Shown here piece by piece: positions 1 through 7,171 of a stretch of DNA of 64,000 nucleotides. The stretch's first letter is position 1. Every line of letters begins with the position of its first letter. The stretch is from Clostridia bacterium (GTDB lineage: Bacteria; Bacillota; Clostridia; Lachnospirales; Lachnospiraceae): the NCBI GenBank assembly GCA_910574835.1, contig CAJTDE010000013.1, positions 51,469-115,468 of the forward strand, in the 5' to 3' direction. The notes under the pieces were generated by a model. That model saw only the letters and a program-made list of their open reading frames with translations. It was not told the DNA's origin and ran no database searches. The position numbers and the translations under genes are program-made.

Positions 1-771
1 GAACTGAAAATAGATTTTCGGAGACAAAGAATCCTGGAGCTACTCGCTCAGGACGGACAGGTTAAGGTTACACAGTTAAGCGAATTATTCCATACAACGC
101 CGGTCACCATTCGCAGCGATCTGGCTGCTCTGGAAAAGGACGGCTATCTAAAGCGGGTCACCGGAGGCGCCGTCCAAACGGTGCGGAATTTTTATACAAT
201 GGACGCACAGCAGCGTAAAAACTACAATCTGGAAGCCAAAACAGCGATCGCAAAAGCCGTGGCGGAGCTTATTGAAGACGGGGATACCCTGCTTATTAAT
301 TCCGGGACTACTACGCTTCTGATTGCTTCGGAGCTAAAAAAGCGCAACAGCCTGAATGTTGTAACCAATTCCATGTCGGTTTCCGTAGAACTGGCAAGCT
401 GCCCTACCTTTCGCGTGCTTCTTCTGGGAGGAGAAGTAAATGCCCAGTATTCTTTTTCCTATGGAAATACGGCCCTGGAGCAGTTGAGCCGATACAAGGC
501 CGACAAAGCCATCCTCTCCATCGACGGCATCCACAGCCAGGCCGGTATCACTACTTATCACGCGGAGGAGTCGCCTATCTGCCGTATGATGATGGAGCGG
601 TCCCATGAGACAATTGTGGCAGCGGATTTTTCTAAATTTGGATTTGAAAGTTTTTCTAATATTGCGGATATACAAAGTGCGGATTATTATGTAACAAATA
701 AAACTGCCGATCCCGGCACGGTTGCTTCTATAAAAGAATTGGGGAAAAAAGTGATTTTTTCCGATTCATAA
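1..771 (+). CDS. DeoR/GlpR-family transcriptional regulator, 5' end outside window
   Basis: The open frame runs from the first base of the window, so the start codon lies upstream. The first 55 or so visible codons encode a DeoR-type helix-turn-helix (RRQRILELLAQDG, then TTPVTIRSDLAALEKDGYL), which in this family binds operator DNA. The rest is the DeoR C-terminal sensor domain, recognisable by INSGTTTLLIASEL near visible residue 100 and the ILSIDGIHSQAGITTY segment; this domain normally senses a phosphorylated sugar. The controlled genes are probably upstream, outside the window, because the next gene on this strand belongs to a different module. The effector cannot be predicted. Family assignment is secure. 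Confidence 0.9.
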   Translation, partial: ELKIDFRRQRILELLAQDGQVKVTQLSELFHTTPVTIRSDLAALEKDGYLKRVTGGAVQTVRNFYTMDAQQRKNYNLEAKTAIAKAVAELIEDGDTLLINSGTTTLLIASELKKRNSLNVVTNSMSVSVELASCPTFRVLLLGGEVNAQYSFSYGNTALEQLSRYKADKAILSIDGIHSQAGITTYHAEESPICRMMMERSHETIVAADFSKFGFESFSNIADIQSADYYVTNKTADPGTVASIKELGKKVIFSDS

Positions 772-818
772 GCGGGAAAATAGAAGCGATATTATTTCAG
801 GGAGCAAAGATAGTATGT

Positions 819-1547
819 ATGTACCGAATTGGAATATGTGACGACGATAAAATTTTCTGTTCCTTGCTGGAGGAACAGATCCAAGGGCTTTCGGCAGAAT
901 CTTTAGTAAAATTTGATATCGAGGTATGGTACAGCGGAGAAAGCCTTGAATGTGATTTGAAAAAGGGGGTTGGATTGGATATCCTTTTTCTTGATATTGA
1001 ATTGCTGCAAAAAAACGGCATTGAAATAGGAGCCTTTATCCGTGACGAGCTGGAGGATACGGATACCCATATCGTCTATATTTCCTCAAAGCAGGGTTAC
1101 GCAATGGAGCTTTTCAAAATGCAGCCGCTGGAATTTCTCGTAAAGCCAATTTCCCCTGCCCGGCTGAAAGAAGTGCTTGAAAGAAGCATGAAAAGAAAAA
1201 AGTATGCAAAAAGCTGCTTTGAATATCAAAGAGGAAGTCAGGTTTTCCGCGTTTCGGTAAAGGAAATATTATATTTTATGAGTATGGATAAAAAGATTTT
1301 GATGATAAAAAAAGATGGACAGGAGCAATTCTACGGAAAGCTGAAAAATGTTATGGAGCAGCTTCCGGCAGGCTTCCTGATGATACATCAGTCCTATATC
1401 ATCCATCAGGAATATGTGAGCGAGTATTCCTACGAAAGCATAAAAATGATAAATGGCGACGTCCTAAGCGTCAGCAAACCATACCGGAAAGAGGTCAGGG
1501 CAAAAATCAAACAATATTTAAAGAGAAAAATGTACAATGATTATTAA
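819..1547 (+). CDS. LytTR-type response regulator (AgrA-like)
   Basis: A 242-residue two-component response regulator. The receiver domain spans about residues 1-120, with the acidic pocket at D8-D10, the phospho-acceptor D59 in LFLDIEL and the conserved lysine in LVKPIS near residue 108. A LytTR DNA-binding domain follows, with FRVSVKEILYFMSMDKK and the ending FLMIHQSYIIHQEYV. LytTR regulators usually control peptide sensing, bacteriocins or virulence. The stop overlaps the start of the histidine kinase gene by 11 bases, so the two are translationally coupled. No gene for a signal peptide was seen nearby. The likely targets are the lipoprotein and ABC transporter genes downstream. Confidence 0.92.
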   Translation: MYRIGICDDDKIFCSLLEEQIQGLSAESLVKFDIEVWYSGESLECDLKKGVGLDILFLDIELLQKNGIEIGAFIRDELEDTDTHIVYISSKQGYAMELFKMQPLEFLVKPISPARLKEVLERSMKRKKYAKSCFEYQRGSQVFRVSVKEILYFMSMDKKILMIKKDGQEQFYGKLKNVMEQLPAGFLMIHQSYIIHQEYVSEYSYESIKMINGDVLSVSKPYRKEVRAKIKQYLKRKMYNDY

Positions 1548-2799
1548 AACAGGATACGAATTACCGCTGATCTTGATTGTAGGCATTTTGCACACGGCGC
1601 TGCTGAAAAAGGTCCTGGATACCTTTCTTCCCGCAGAGGATAAGAGCCGTCTCATATGGAAGCTCGCTTTTGCGGGATATTATCTGCTGACAACAGCCGC
1701 CTACCATATATTTCATATATCGCTTTTCTATGAAATGTGTAATCTGGCGGGAATCATTGGCGTGACTTGTTTTTACCGCGGTGCATGGGCGAAAAAAATA
1801 TGGATCTCTATGGTCTATTTCTGTCTTGATACAGGCACCGGCCTGGCCGTATCTTTTGCCGGTTCGGAAACAATCCGTATGCAGCAGAGTGCAATTTCCG
1901 CCTTGCTCCTGCTGATTTGCACGGCAGTTATCTGCCATATTCCCGATCCGAAAGAAAGCAGGGAAAAAACCCTTGATAAAAAGCAGATGTTTCTGCTGTC
2001 CGCAATTCCCATATTAAGCGTGACGGTATTTTGGGAAATAACTTATGGAAGTATCGGAAGATTGACAGCGGTATTTGTGTGCGCCGTGATTTTAATTCTT
2101 AATCTGTGTGTGTTCTATTTGTATCATATTTTGCTTAAAAATTATGTACGGTTAAGGGAACAGGATATTTATAAGCAGCAGACAATTGCTTATCAGAACC
2201 AGTTTGAGCTTATGAAAGAGTCTCAGAGCCGTATCAGGGCATTAAGGCATGATATGAAAAACCATGTGCTGGCCCTTGAGGGTTTGGCCAAAGGTTCAAA
2301 GACAAAAAAATTGATAGAGTATCTTGATTCCATGCAGGAGTTTATGCAGAATCCGTCCGAACATATTTATACCGGAAATGAAGCTTTGGACAGCCTCCTG
2401 AATTTTAAGCTGCAAAGGGCACAGGAGGAATTAAAAAAGGTGGAAACGGATGTCGTACTTCCGGAGAAGATGAATCTTCATTCTTTTGATTTCAATGTAA
2501 TCGTCGGAAATCTTTTGGATAATGCAATAGCTGCATCTGTTCGTACAGATGAGAAATATTTTAAACTCAGTATGCGGATGGAGAACGGCGTTTTATTTCT
2601 ATTTATGGTAAATAGCTGTTCAGGGATTCCCGAAGGCATATGCGAAATACGCAGGCTGTCAGAAAAGTCTTCCCCGGAACATGGTATAGGGCTTTCAAAC
2701 GTTCAGCGGATTGTGGAAAAATATCATGGCGATATGGAAATGCATTGTAAAAATAACTATATGGAAACAGAAATTATGCTGTATATGAAAAACCTGTAA
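1537..2799 (+). CDS. Sensor histidine kinase, GHKL type (AgrC-like)
   Basis: A 420-residue membrane histidine kinase. The first 205 or so residues form about six hydrophobic segments, as in AgrC-type peptide sensors. A linker follows, then the phospho-acceptor motif LRHDMKNH near residue 235, the N-box GNLLDNAIAAS near residue 330 and a G-box with HGIGLSNVQRIVEKY near residue 390. It should phosphorylate the LytTR regulator encoded just upstream, with which it overlaps. The gene ends at a strong terminator at 2805-2838, so the sensor pair and the transporter are separate transcripts. The ligand is unknown; a secreted peptide or a cell-envelope-active antimicrobial would fit the family. Confidence 0.92.
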   Translation: MIIKTGYELPLILIVGILHTALLKKVLDTFLPAEDKSRLIWKLAFAGYYLLTTAAYHIFHISLFYEMCNLAGIIGVTCFYRGAWAKKIWISMVYFCLDTGTGLAVSFAGSETIRMQQSAISALLLLICTAVICHIPDPKESREKTLDKKQMFLLSAIPILSVTVFWEITYGSIGRLTAVFVCAVILILNLCVFYLYHILLKNYVRLREQDIYKQQTIAYQNQFELMKESQSRIRALRHDMKNHVLALEGLAKGSKTKKLIEYLDSMQEFMQNPSEHIYTGNEALDSLLNFKLQRAQEELKKVETDVVLPEKMNLHSFDFNVIVGNLLDNAIAASVRTDEKYFKLSMRMENGVLFLFMVNSCSGIPEGICEIRRLSEKSSPEHGIGLSNVQRIVEKYHGDMEMHCKNNYMETEIMLYMKNL

Positions 2800-2804
2800 A
2801 TGCC

Positions 2805-2838
2805 GAAAAAGCTGTCATATGTTCATGGCAGCTTTTTC
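2805..2838 (+). terminator. Intrinsic terminator after the two-component pair
   Basis: A 14-bp stem (2805-2818 with 2825-2838, one G-U pair) closes a 6-base loop and is followed a few bases later by a run of T. It separates the two-component genes from the lipoprotein and ABC genes. Confidence 0.85.
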
Positions 2839-2855
2839 ATAAGGATTTTTTTAGG

Positions 2856-2882
2856 TTGATTTCGGAAAAAATATGGTAGAAT
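2856..2882 (+). promoter_or_regulatory. Candidate promoter for the lipoprotein-ABC operon
   Basis: TTGATT (2856-2861) and TAGAAT (2877-2882) lie 15 bases apart, shorter than the ideal 17, about 80 bases upstream of the lipoprotein start. The short spacer suggests an activated promoter; the LytTR regulator is the obvious candidate activator. This is inference. Confidence 0.35.
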
Positions 2883-2960
2883 TTCGCCGGAATAAAAAAA
2901 CGCGGAGAAAGAAGCGTATAATTCATACCATAACCCATATGGGGACTTGACAGGAGGCGT

Positions 2961-4145
2961 ATGAAAATGAAAAAAAGAGTTTTAAGCATACTAATAGCCG
3001 GCGTATTAGAGATATGCGTTTTTACAGGATGCCAAAAAGCGCCGGAAGCATCCGCAGATAATGATGTTTCCCATGCCAAAAGCTCTTTGGAAAACGAGGC
3101 GGAAGCTATTGCGGCGGAAGAGCCTGACAAAGATACGGCAAGAGCAGACGGAAGTTATGATGCTTTAGTCGGAACGGAGGAAAACGGTATTTGGATTTGT
3201 GCGGAAGTTCCTGCGGTGCCGCAGACAGTCCGGGCGCTGACTTTGCGGGAGCGGGACGACTGGGATGAGGAAAAGCTGAAGAAACTGCTTGACAGCGAAG
3301 GCGGAAATGTGCAGGACATTACTGCGGAATATCTTGCACAGGCGCAAAAAGAGTTCAATGAAATGAATGAAGAGGACAGGCCGGTTGAATGGCTGAATTT
3401 CGGTGATGATTCTCTTATGATTTTATCAGATGGGCAAAAGGAGGCATCTTTTGCAAGAAATACATGTGTAAGCTATGTGGATGAAGCATTAAAGAAGAAT
3501 TGTGATGCAATTTATAAAAAAGCCCCGGAAATGGATGTTATCAGTGCTGATGAGGATGTTTCCGCAAATTTTTCCGTTTCCCGTGCAAAGGATATTCTTC
3601 TGGAGAAGCTGGCAGTATTGGACATTGCGGAAATAAATATTTCCAGGGCTTTGTATTATGAGCTTGGCGGAACAGCATTTTATGAGCTGGTATTTACACC
3701 TTCTTACGAGAAGCTCCCAGTGGCGTCAGAGTTCGGTCAGATTGTGCTTGGGGAGGTTCATCCGAGAGGAACCGCATGGATTACTGCGGACGGCATAGCC
3801 GCAATGAATTTGGAGAATTATTGCGGAAAAATTACGGAGCAGTCTGAAACCGGAAATATTCTGACCTTTCCCCAGGTAACAGATATTCTGGAAAAATATT
3901 TGGAAAACAATACGCTCTGCGGCAATCCCTGGGCAAAGCTGACAAAGGCAGAGCTTGTATATTATCCAACGCTTCGGGATTCACAACTGATTCTGACACC
4001 TGCATGGCATGTCTACATTCCATTGAATGAAATGGAAACGGCGCTGGAGACCGGCGATAAAGCATGGCAGGAAGCGGCTGATGAAGGTGCGGCATGGAAT
4101 ATTTATCTGGATGCCGTGACAGGAATAATGATAAAGGCGGAATAA
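2961..4145 (+). CDS. Predicted lipoprotein of unknown function, first gene of the ABC operon
   Basis: A 394-residue protein. Its N-terminus is a lipoprotein-type signal: basic MKMKKR, a hydrophobic core, then VFTGCQK with the cysteine near residue 24, close to a standard lipobox although the -3 residue is unusual. An acidic, alanine-rich linker follows, then a globular domain with alternating hydrophobic strands that I do not recognise with certainty; it ends in a segment with YLDAVTGIMIKAE, reminiscent of PepSY/YycI-like folds. The start at 2961 follows a GGAGG ribosome site. It lies one base upstream of the first permease gene, so it probably works with the transporter as an extracellular sensor, substrate-binding or immunity component. 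Confidence 0.75.
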   Translation: MKMKKRVLSILIAGVLEICVFTGCQKAPEASADNDVSHAKSSLENEAEAIAAEEPDKDTARADGSYDALVGTEENGIWICAEVPAVPQTVRALTLRERDDWDEEKLKKLLDSEGGNVQDITAEYLAQAQKEFNEMNEEDRPVEWLNFGDDSLMILSDGQKEASFARNTCVSYVDEALKKNCDAIYKKAPEMDVISADEDVSANFSVSRAKDILLEKLAVLDIAEINISRALYYELGGTAFYELVFTPSYEKLPVASEFGQIVLGEVHPRGTAWITADGIAAMNLENYCGKITEQSETGNILTFPQVTDILEKYLENNTLCGNPWAKLTKAELVYYPTLRDSQLILTPAWHVYIPLNEMETALETGDKAWQEAADEGAAWNIYLDAVTGIMIKAE

Positions 4146-4146
4146 A

Positions 4147-4905
4147 ATGAACGGATTTTTTTGGAAGGATATAAAAAGAAGTTTCCTGAATGTGGGGTTC
4201 TTTGCCGGGATGACTGGGGTGGCAGCGCTTTTGCTGACTGCCGCAGTGACGGGGACGCCGCCGGAACGTACACGGAGCAGTTATTATATTCTGTACAATG
4301 TGTTCGGCGCTTCGGGATTCGGGCCTTTTGCGGCTGTCTTTCCCGTACTGGCTTATTCCACCAGCTTCTGTGAAGAATATCAGAGCGGGTATTACCGCAT
4401 GATTTTTTCAAGGATGAGTCCGGTGCGTTTTGGAAGAATCCGGATATGCAGCGTTGCGCTGTCCGGAGGCGTTATGCTGGCAGTTCCCATTGCAGCCGCC
4501 TGTATCATGGCTTTTACGCTTGGCGTTCCGGGTGTGCCGCAGGATTCGGATAAGGGTTTGCTGGACGGGACAATTATGCTTACCTACCTCATGAAATATG
4601 GGGATTGGTACATTGCAGCGGGGAAAACCGTTCTTGGCTTTTTGTTTGGATCTGTGTGGGCGCTTGTGGGACTTTTGTTTGCGGTATGGATTCCGAACCG
4701 CTATGTTGCTTTGATTGCGCCCTTTGTTCTATACGAATCTATGTGGATTGGGCTGGATGGGATTGTATGGCTGAATCCGATCCGGCTCCTCCGGGGGGAT
4801 GATGTAGGCAGTTACCCTCTGGCCGCAGGAGTGGAATGTGTCTATATCATTATCGTGTCAGCCGTTATTATGGCAGGACTTGTGAGGAGGTATCGGAATG
4901 GGTAG
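4147..4905 (+). CDS. ABC transporter membrane protein 1 (ABC-2/bacteriocin-immunity type)
   Basis: A 252-residue integral membrane protein with about six hydrophobic segments and a cytoplasmic basic N-terminus (FFWKDIKRSFLN). No catalytic motif is expected. Its layout, adjacent to two more membrane proteins and one ATPase, is that of an ABC-2-type exporter such as those that expel antimicrobial peptides or give lantibiotic immunity. The start is one base after the lipoprotein stop, with AAGGCGG as ribosome site, and the end overlaps the next gene by 8 bases. Function is inferred from neighbours, not from a diagnostic motif. Confidence 0.75.
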   Translation: MNGFFWKDIKRSFLNVGFFAGMTGVAALLLTAAVTGTPPERTRSSYYILYNVFGASGFGPFAAVFPVLAYSTSFCEEYQSGYYRMIFSRMSPVRFGRIRICSVALSGGVMLAVPIAAACIMAFTLGVPGVPQDSDKGLLDGTIMLTYLMKYGDWYIAAGKTVLGFLFGSVWALVGLLFAVWIPNRYVALIAPFVLYESMWIGLDGIVWLNPIRLLRGDDVGSYPLAAGVECVYIIIVSAVIMAGLVRRYRNG

Positions 4906-5737
4906 CTTTGCTGTCATCACAAAGGGAATGTTTCAGCAAGAGCAAAGAAGCGGCAGGGTTGTCATGGGGTATCTTTTGGGCTTTGCTGTTATGGGCTATT
5001 GGATCGCCTGTTTCCTGCGGTATGCGGCTGACACAGGGGAGCCGGTCAACATACTGGAAGCCTTCTGCGTGGTTGAGCAGCATTATGTGAATATGCTGTT
5101 TTTAGTCTTAGGGTGGCTTTTGGTGGTGGCGGACGCTCCATTTATAAAAGGGAATCTTTATCTGCTTTTGTACCGGTGCGGCAGAAAATGCTGGAATATG
5201 GGAATGCTTTTTTATATATTCGTGCAGGCATTTTTCTATAGCGGGGCTATGGCGACATTTAGTATTATCGTCAGCAGTTCTTTTGGGTTTGCAGGAGATA
5301 TATGGAGCAGTCCGGTATACGCTCTGGCGCTTGATGTCGGAAACAATCTTGGCGTCAAATATAATATTACTTTTCCGTGGCTTGAAATGATGAAAGCAAT
5401 GTCCGTTCCGCAGGCGTTTGCAGTAACGTTTTTATTTTTTTATCTGTATCTTGCTTTTATGGGAGTACTTTTATATACTTTTGCATTGCTGTTTTCGGGA
5501 AATGGGGGAATGGTGGCTGTAATGGGGGTACATTTGGCCGGATATTTGCGAATGATGGATGGCCATACGGAAACTTCCCTTTTGGCAAGGGCGATTCCGG
5601 GTAATTTTATAGACGGGACGCTGTCTTATTTACAATCAGCAGCTTTATTTTTGTCAATGATTATTGTTTTGATGGTGTTATCCTCTTTTTTTATAAACCG
5701 TGTTGAATTTAACTCGGGAACGGAGGTGGATGGATAG
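4898..5737 (+). CDS. ABC transporter membrane protein 2
   Basis: A 279-residue membrane protein with about six to seven hydrophobic segments (for example around residues 23-45, 65-85, 105-130 and 170-215). Its start overlaps the previous gene by 8 bases and is preceded by GGAGGTATCGG. Its stop shares one base with the next start (TAGTG). This tight coupling indicates fixed subunit ratios in one complex. No substrate can be assigned from sequence. Confidence 0.75.
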   Translation: MGSFAVITKGMFQQEQRSGRVVMGYLLGFAVMGYWIACFLRYAADTGEPVNILEAFCVVEQHYVNMLFLVLGWLLVVADAPFIKGNLYLLLYRCGRKCWNMGMLFYIFVQAFFYSGAMATFSIIVSSSFGFAGDIWSSPVYALALDVGNNLGVKYNITFPWLEMMKAMSVPQAFAVTFLFFYLYLAFMGVLLYTFALLFSGNGGMVAVMGVHLAGYLRMMDGHTETSLLARAIPGNFIDGTLSYLQSAALFLSMIIVLMVLSSFFINRVEFNSGTEVDG

Positions 5738-6366
5738 TGTCGGAAAGTATGTTTATCAGGCTGTTTGCGGGCGTGCCTTCCGATTATTTCGGCTCTGTAC
5801 CGCTCATTCCCTTCGGATGGTGGCTTTTGCCGATTGGCCTTTTTTTGCTTGCGGCGGGATTCTATGCGGAAAGGGACAGGAAGCTGAAAGTGCTGTTGCT
5901 GTACCGTTGCGGAACAGTGAAGGGCTGGTGGAAAAGGCGTTTTGGAAAAGGGCTGTTATCCGGCGTAAAGACGGCAGCATTGTTCTTGCTCATTGTTTTG
6001 AACTGGGACATTGCTATGGGGAACCTATCTGCGCTTTCCGCAGAACTGCTTGCAGAAATCATCGTCTTATGGCTGTTCCACAGTGTCAGTATGGCGGCAT
6101 TGTTTGTGTTGCTGGATTTGTTTCCTGTCAGACGCTTTGTTCCGGGGGCGTTGCTTCTGTTAGAAGGCGTGACATTTATCATCGGCTGTCAGGTTCATGC
6201 GGTTTCTCATGTGATGTACGGAATGTGGGGCATGTATCTGCAAAGCAGCTTTTGTGAGGCAGGCGGCTTTTCAGCGGGACCGGTTATCGCAGCGGAAGTC
6301 GTTTTGCCGGCGGCCGGATTTTTGATCGGACGGGAATATTTGAAAAAAGAAATCGATCTTGTTTGA
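5737..6366 (+). CDS. ABC transporter membrane protein 3
   Basis: A 209-residue membrane protein read from a GTG start that overlaps the previous stop by one base, with GGAGGTGG as ribosome site. It has about five to six hydrophobic segments. Three different membrane subunits for one ATPase is more than the usual one or two, so they may form alternative or hetero-oligomeric channels. It is unrelated by eye to the other two permeases apart from a similar membrane topology. Confidence 0.7.
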   Translation: MSESMFIRLFAGVPSDYFGSVPLIPFGWWLLPIGLFLLAAGFYAERDRKLKVLLLYRCGTVKGWWKRRFGKGLLSGVKTAALFLLIVLNWDIAMGNLSALSAELLAEIIVLWLFHSVSMAALFVLLDLFPVRRFVPGALLLLEGVTFIIGCQVHAVSHVMYGMWGMYLQSSFCEAGGFSAGPVIAAEVVLPAAGFLIGREYLKKEIDLV

Positions 6367-6386
6367 GGAAGGGAAGGATTGCAGCT

Positions 6387-7025
6387 ATGGCAGAATGTAT
6401 GCGTGTAGAGAATGTAACAAAAAGGTTCGGTGACGTCGTTGCGCTTGACCATATTAATATCAGTTTTGAAAGGGGGAAAATTTATGGGATTATCGGCAGG
6501 AATGGTTCGGGTAAGACTGTTTTGTTCAAAACGATGATTGGTTATTTAAAGCCCACATCCGGGAGGATTGTTGTGGGGGAAAGGGAGATTGGAAAAGATA
6601 TTGATTTTGCGGACAATATGGGAATTATTATTGAAAATCCCGGATTCTTAAGCAGATATACAGGGTACAAAAATCTGGAATATCTGGCGTCTATCCGTAA
6701 ATTGATAGGCAGGGGGCAGATTAGGGAGAGCATGGAGCGGGTAGGCTTAGATCCGGACAGCCGCAAAAAAGTCGGGAAGTATTCCCTTGGTATGAGGCAG
6801 AGGCTTGGTATCGCCCAGGCAATTATGGAAAACCCGGATATTCTGATTTTGGACGAGCCAATGAACGGACTTGATAATGAGGGGGTAAGCGATGTGCGGA
6901 ATATTCTCTTAGGGTTAAAGGAGGAAGGAAAAACTGTTATACTTGCCAGCCATAATAAAGAAGATATTGAAGTTTTGTGTGATACCGTATATGAGCTGGA
7001 ACATGGAAGGCTCCAGACCGTATGA
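6387..7025 (+). CDS. ABC transporter ATP-binding protein
   Basis: An ABC ATPase of about 212 residues. Motifs seen in order: Walker A GRNGSGKT, Q-loop region near GIIIENPGF, signature YSLGMRQRLGIAQAI, Walker B ILILDEPMNGLD and the switch histidine in LASHNKED. It should energise the three membrane proteins encoded directly upstream. I place the start at ATG 6387 (MAECMRVENVTKRF), 9 bases after GGAAGG, instead of the TTG at 6363 that overlaps the previous stop. The protein looks complete, but the DNA just beyond its stop runs into a fragment of an unrelated antitoxin gene on the other strand. Confidence 0.92.
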   Translation: MAECMRVENVTKRFGDVVALDHINISFERGKIYGIIGRNGSGKTVLFKTMIGYLKPTSGRIVVGEREIGKDIDFADNMGIIIENPGFLSRYTGYKNLEYLASIRKLIGRGQIRESMERVGLDPDSRKKVGKYSLGMRQRLGIAQAIMENPDILILDEPMNGLDNEGVSDVRNILLGLKEEGKTVILASHNKEDIEVLCDTVYELEHGRLQTV

Positions 7026-7042
7026 AGCAGCAAAGGACCGCG

Positions 7043-7084
7043 CTGTTCTTCTAAAAGCTTGTCAAGCTGTTCAAACTGTGTCAT
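7043..7084 (-). pseudogene. N-terminal remnant of an AbiEi-type antitoxin gene
   Basis: Read on the minus strand from ATG at 7084, the first 14 codons give MTQFEQLDKLLEEQ. This matches my memory of the start of AbiEi-family antitoxins of type IV toxin-antitoxin systems, whose winged-helix domain begins this way. After codon 14 the frame reads unrelated sequence and runs into the antisense of the ABC ATPase gene, so the gene is cut off. A promoter with a large palindrome lies directly upstream. No AbiEii toxin gene is nearby. The family match rests on a short stretch and needs a profile search. Confidence 0.5.
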
Positions 7085-7087
7085 GTC

Positions 7088-7141
7088 GTTACTTCCTTTC
7101 GTGCTACTATTATATGCGATTGTAGCACGAAAGGAAATAAC
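7088..7141 (-). promoter_or_regulatory. Palindromic operator-promoter of the broken antitoxin gene
   Basis: Two 20-base arms (7088-7107 and 7122-7141) are inverted complements with one mismatch, around a 14-base centre. On the minus strand the centre contains TATAAT (7109-7114), so the arms flank a -10 element, and the start codon at 7084 follows at once. AbiEi antitoxins repress their own promoter by binding inverted repeats, which this layout fits. It could also be mistaken for a terminator, but it has no T-run. Confidence 0.65.
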
Positions 7142-7171
7142 AGCCAAAATGAACGATCAAGCAAAAGCTCC

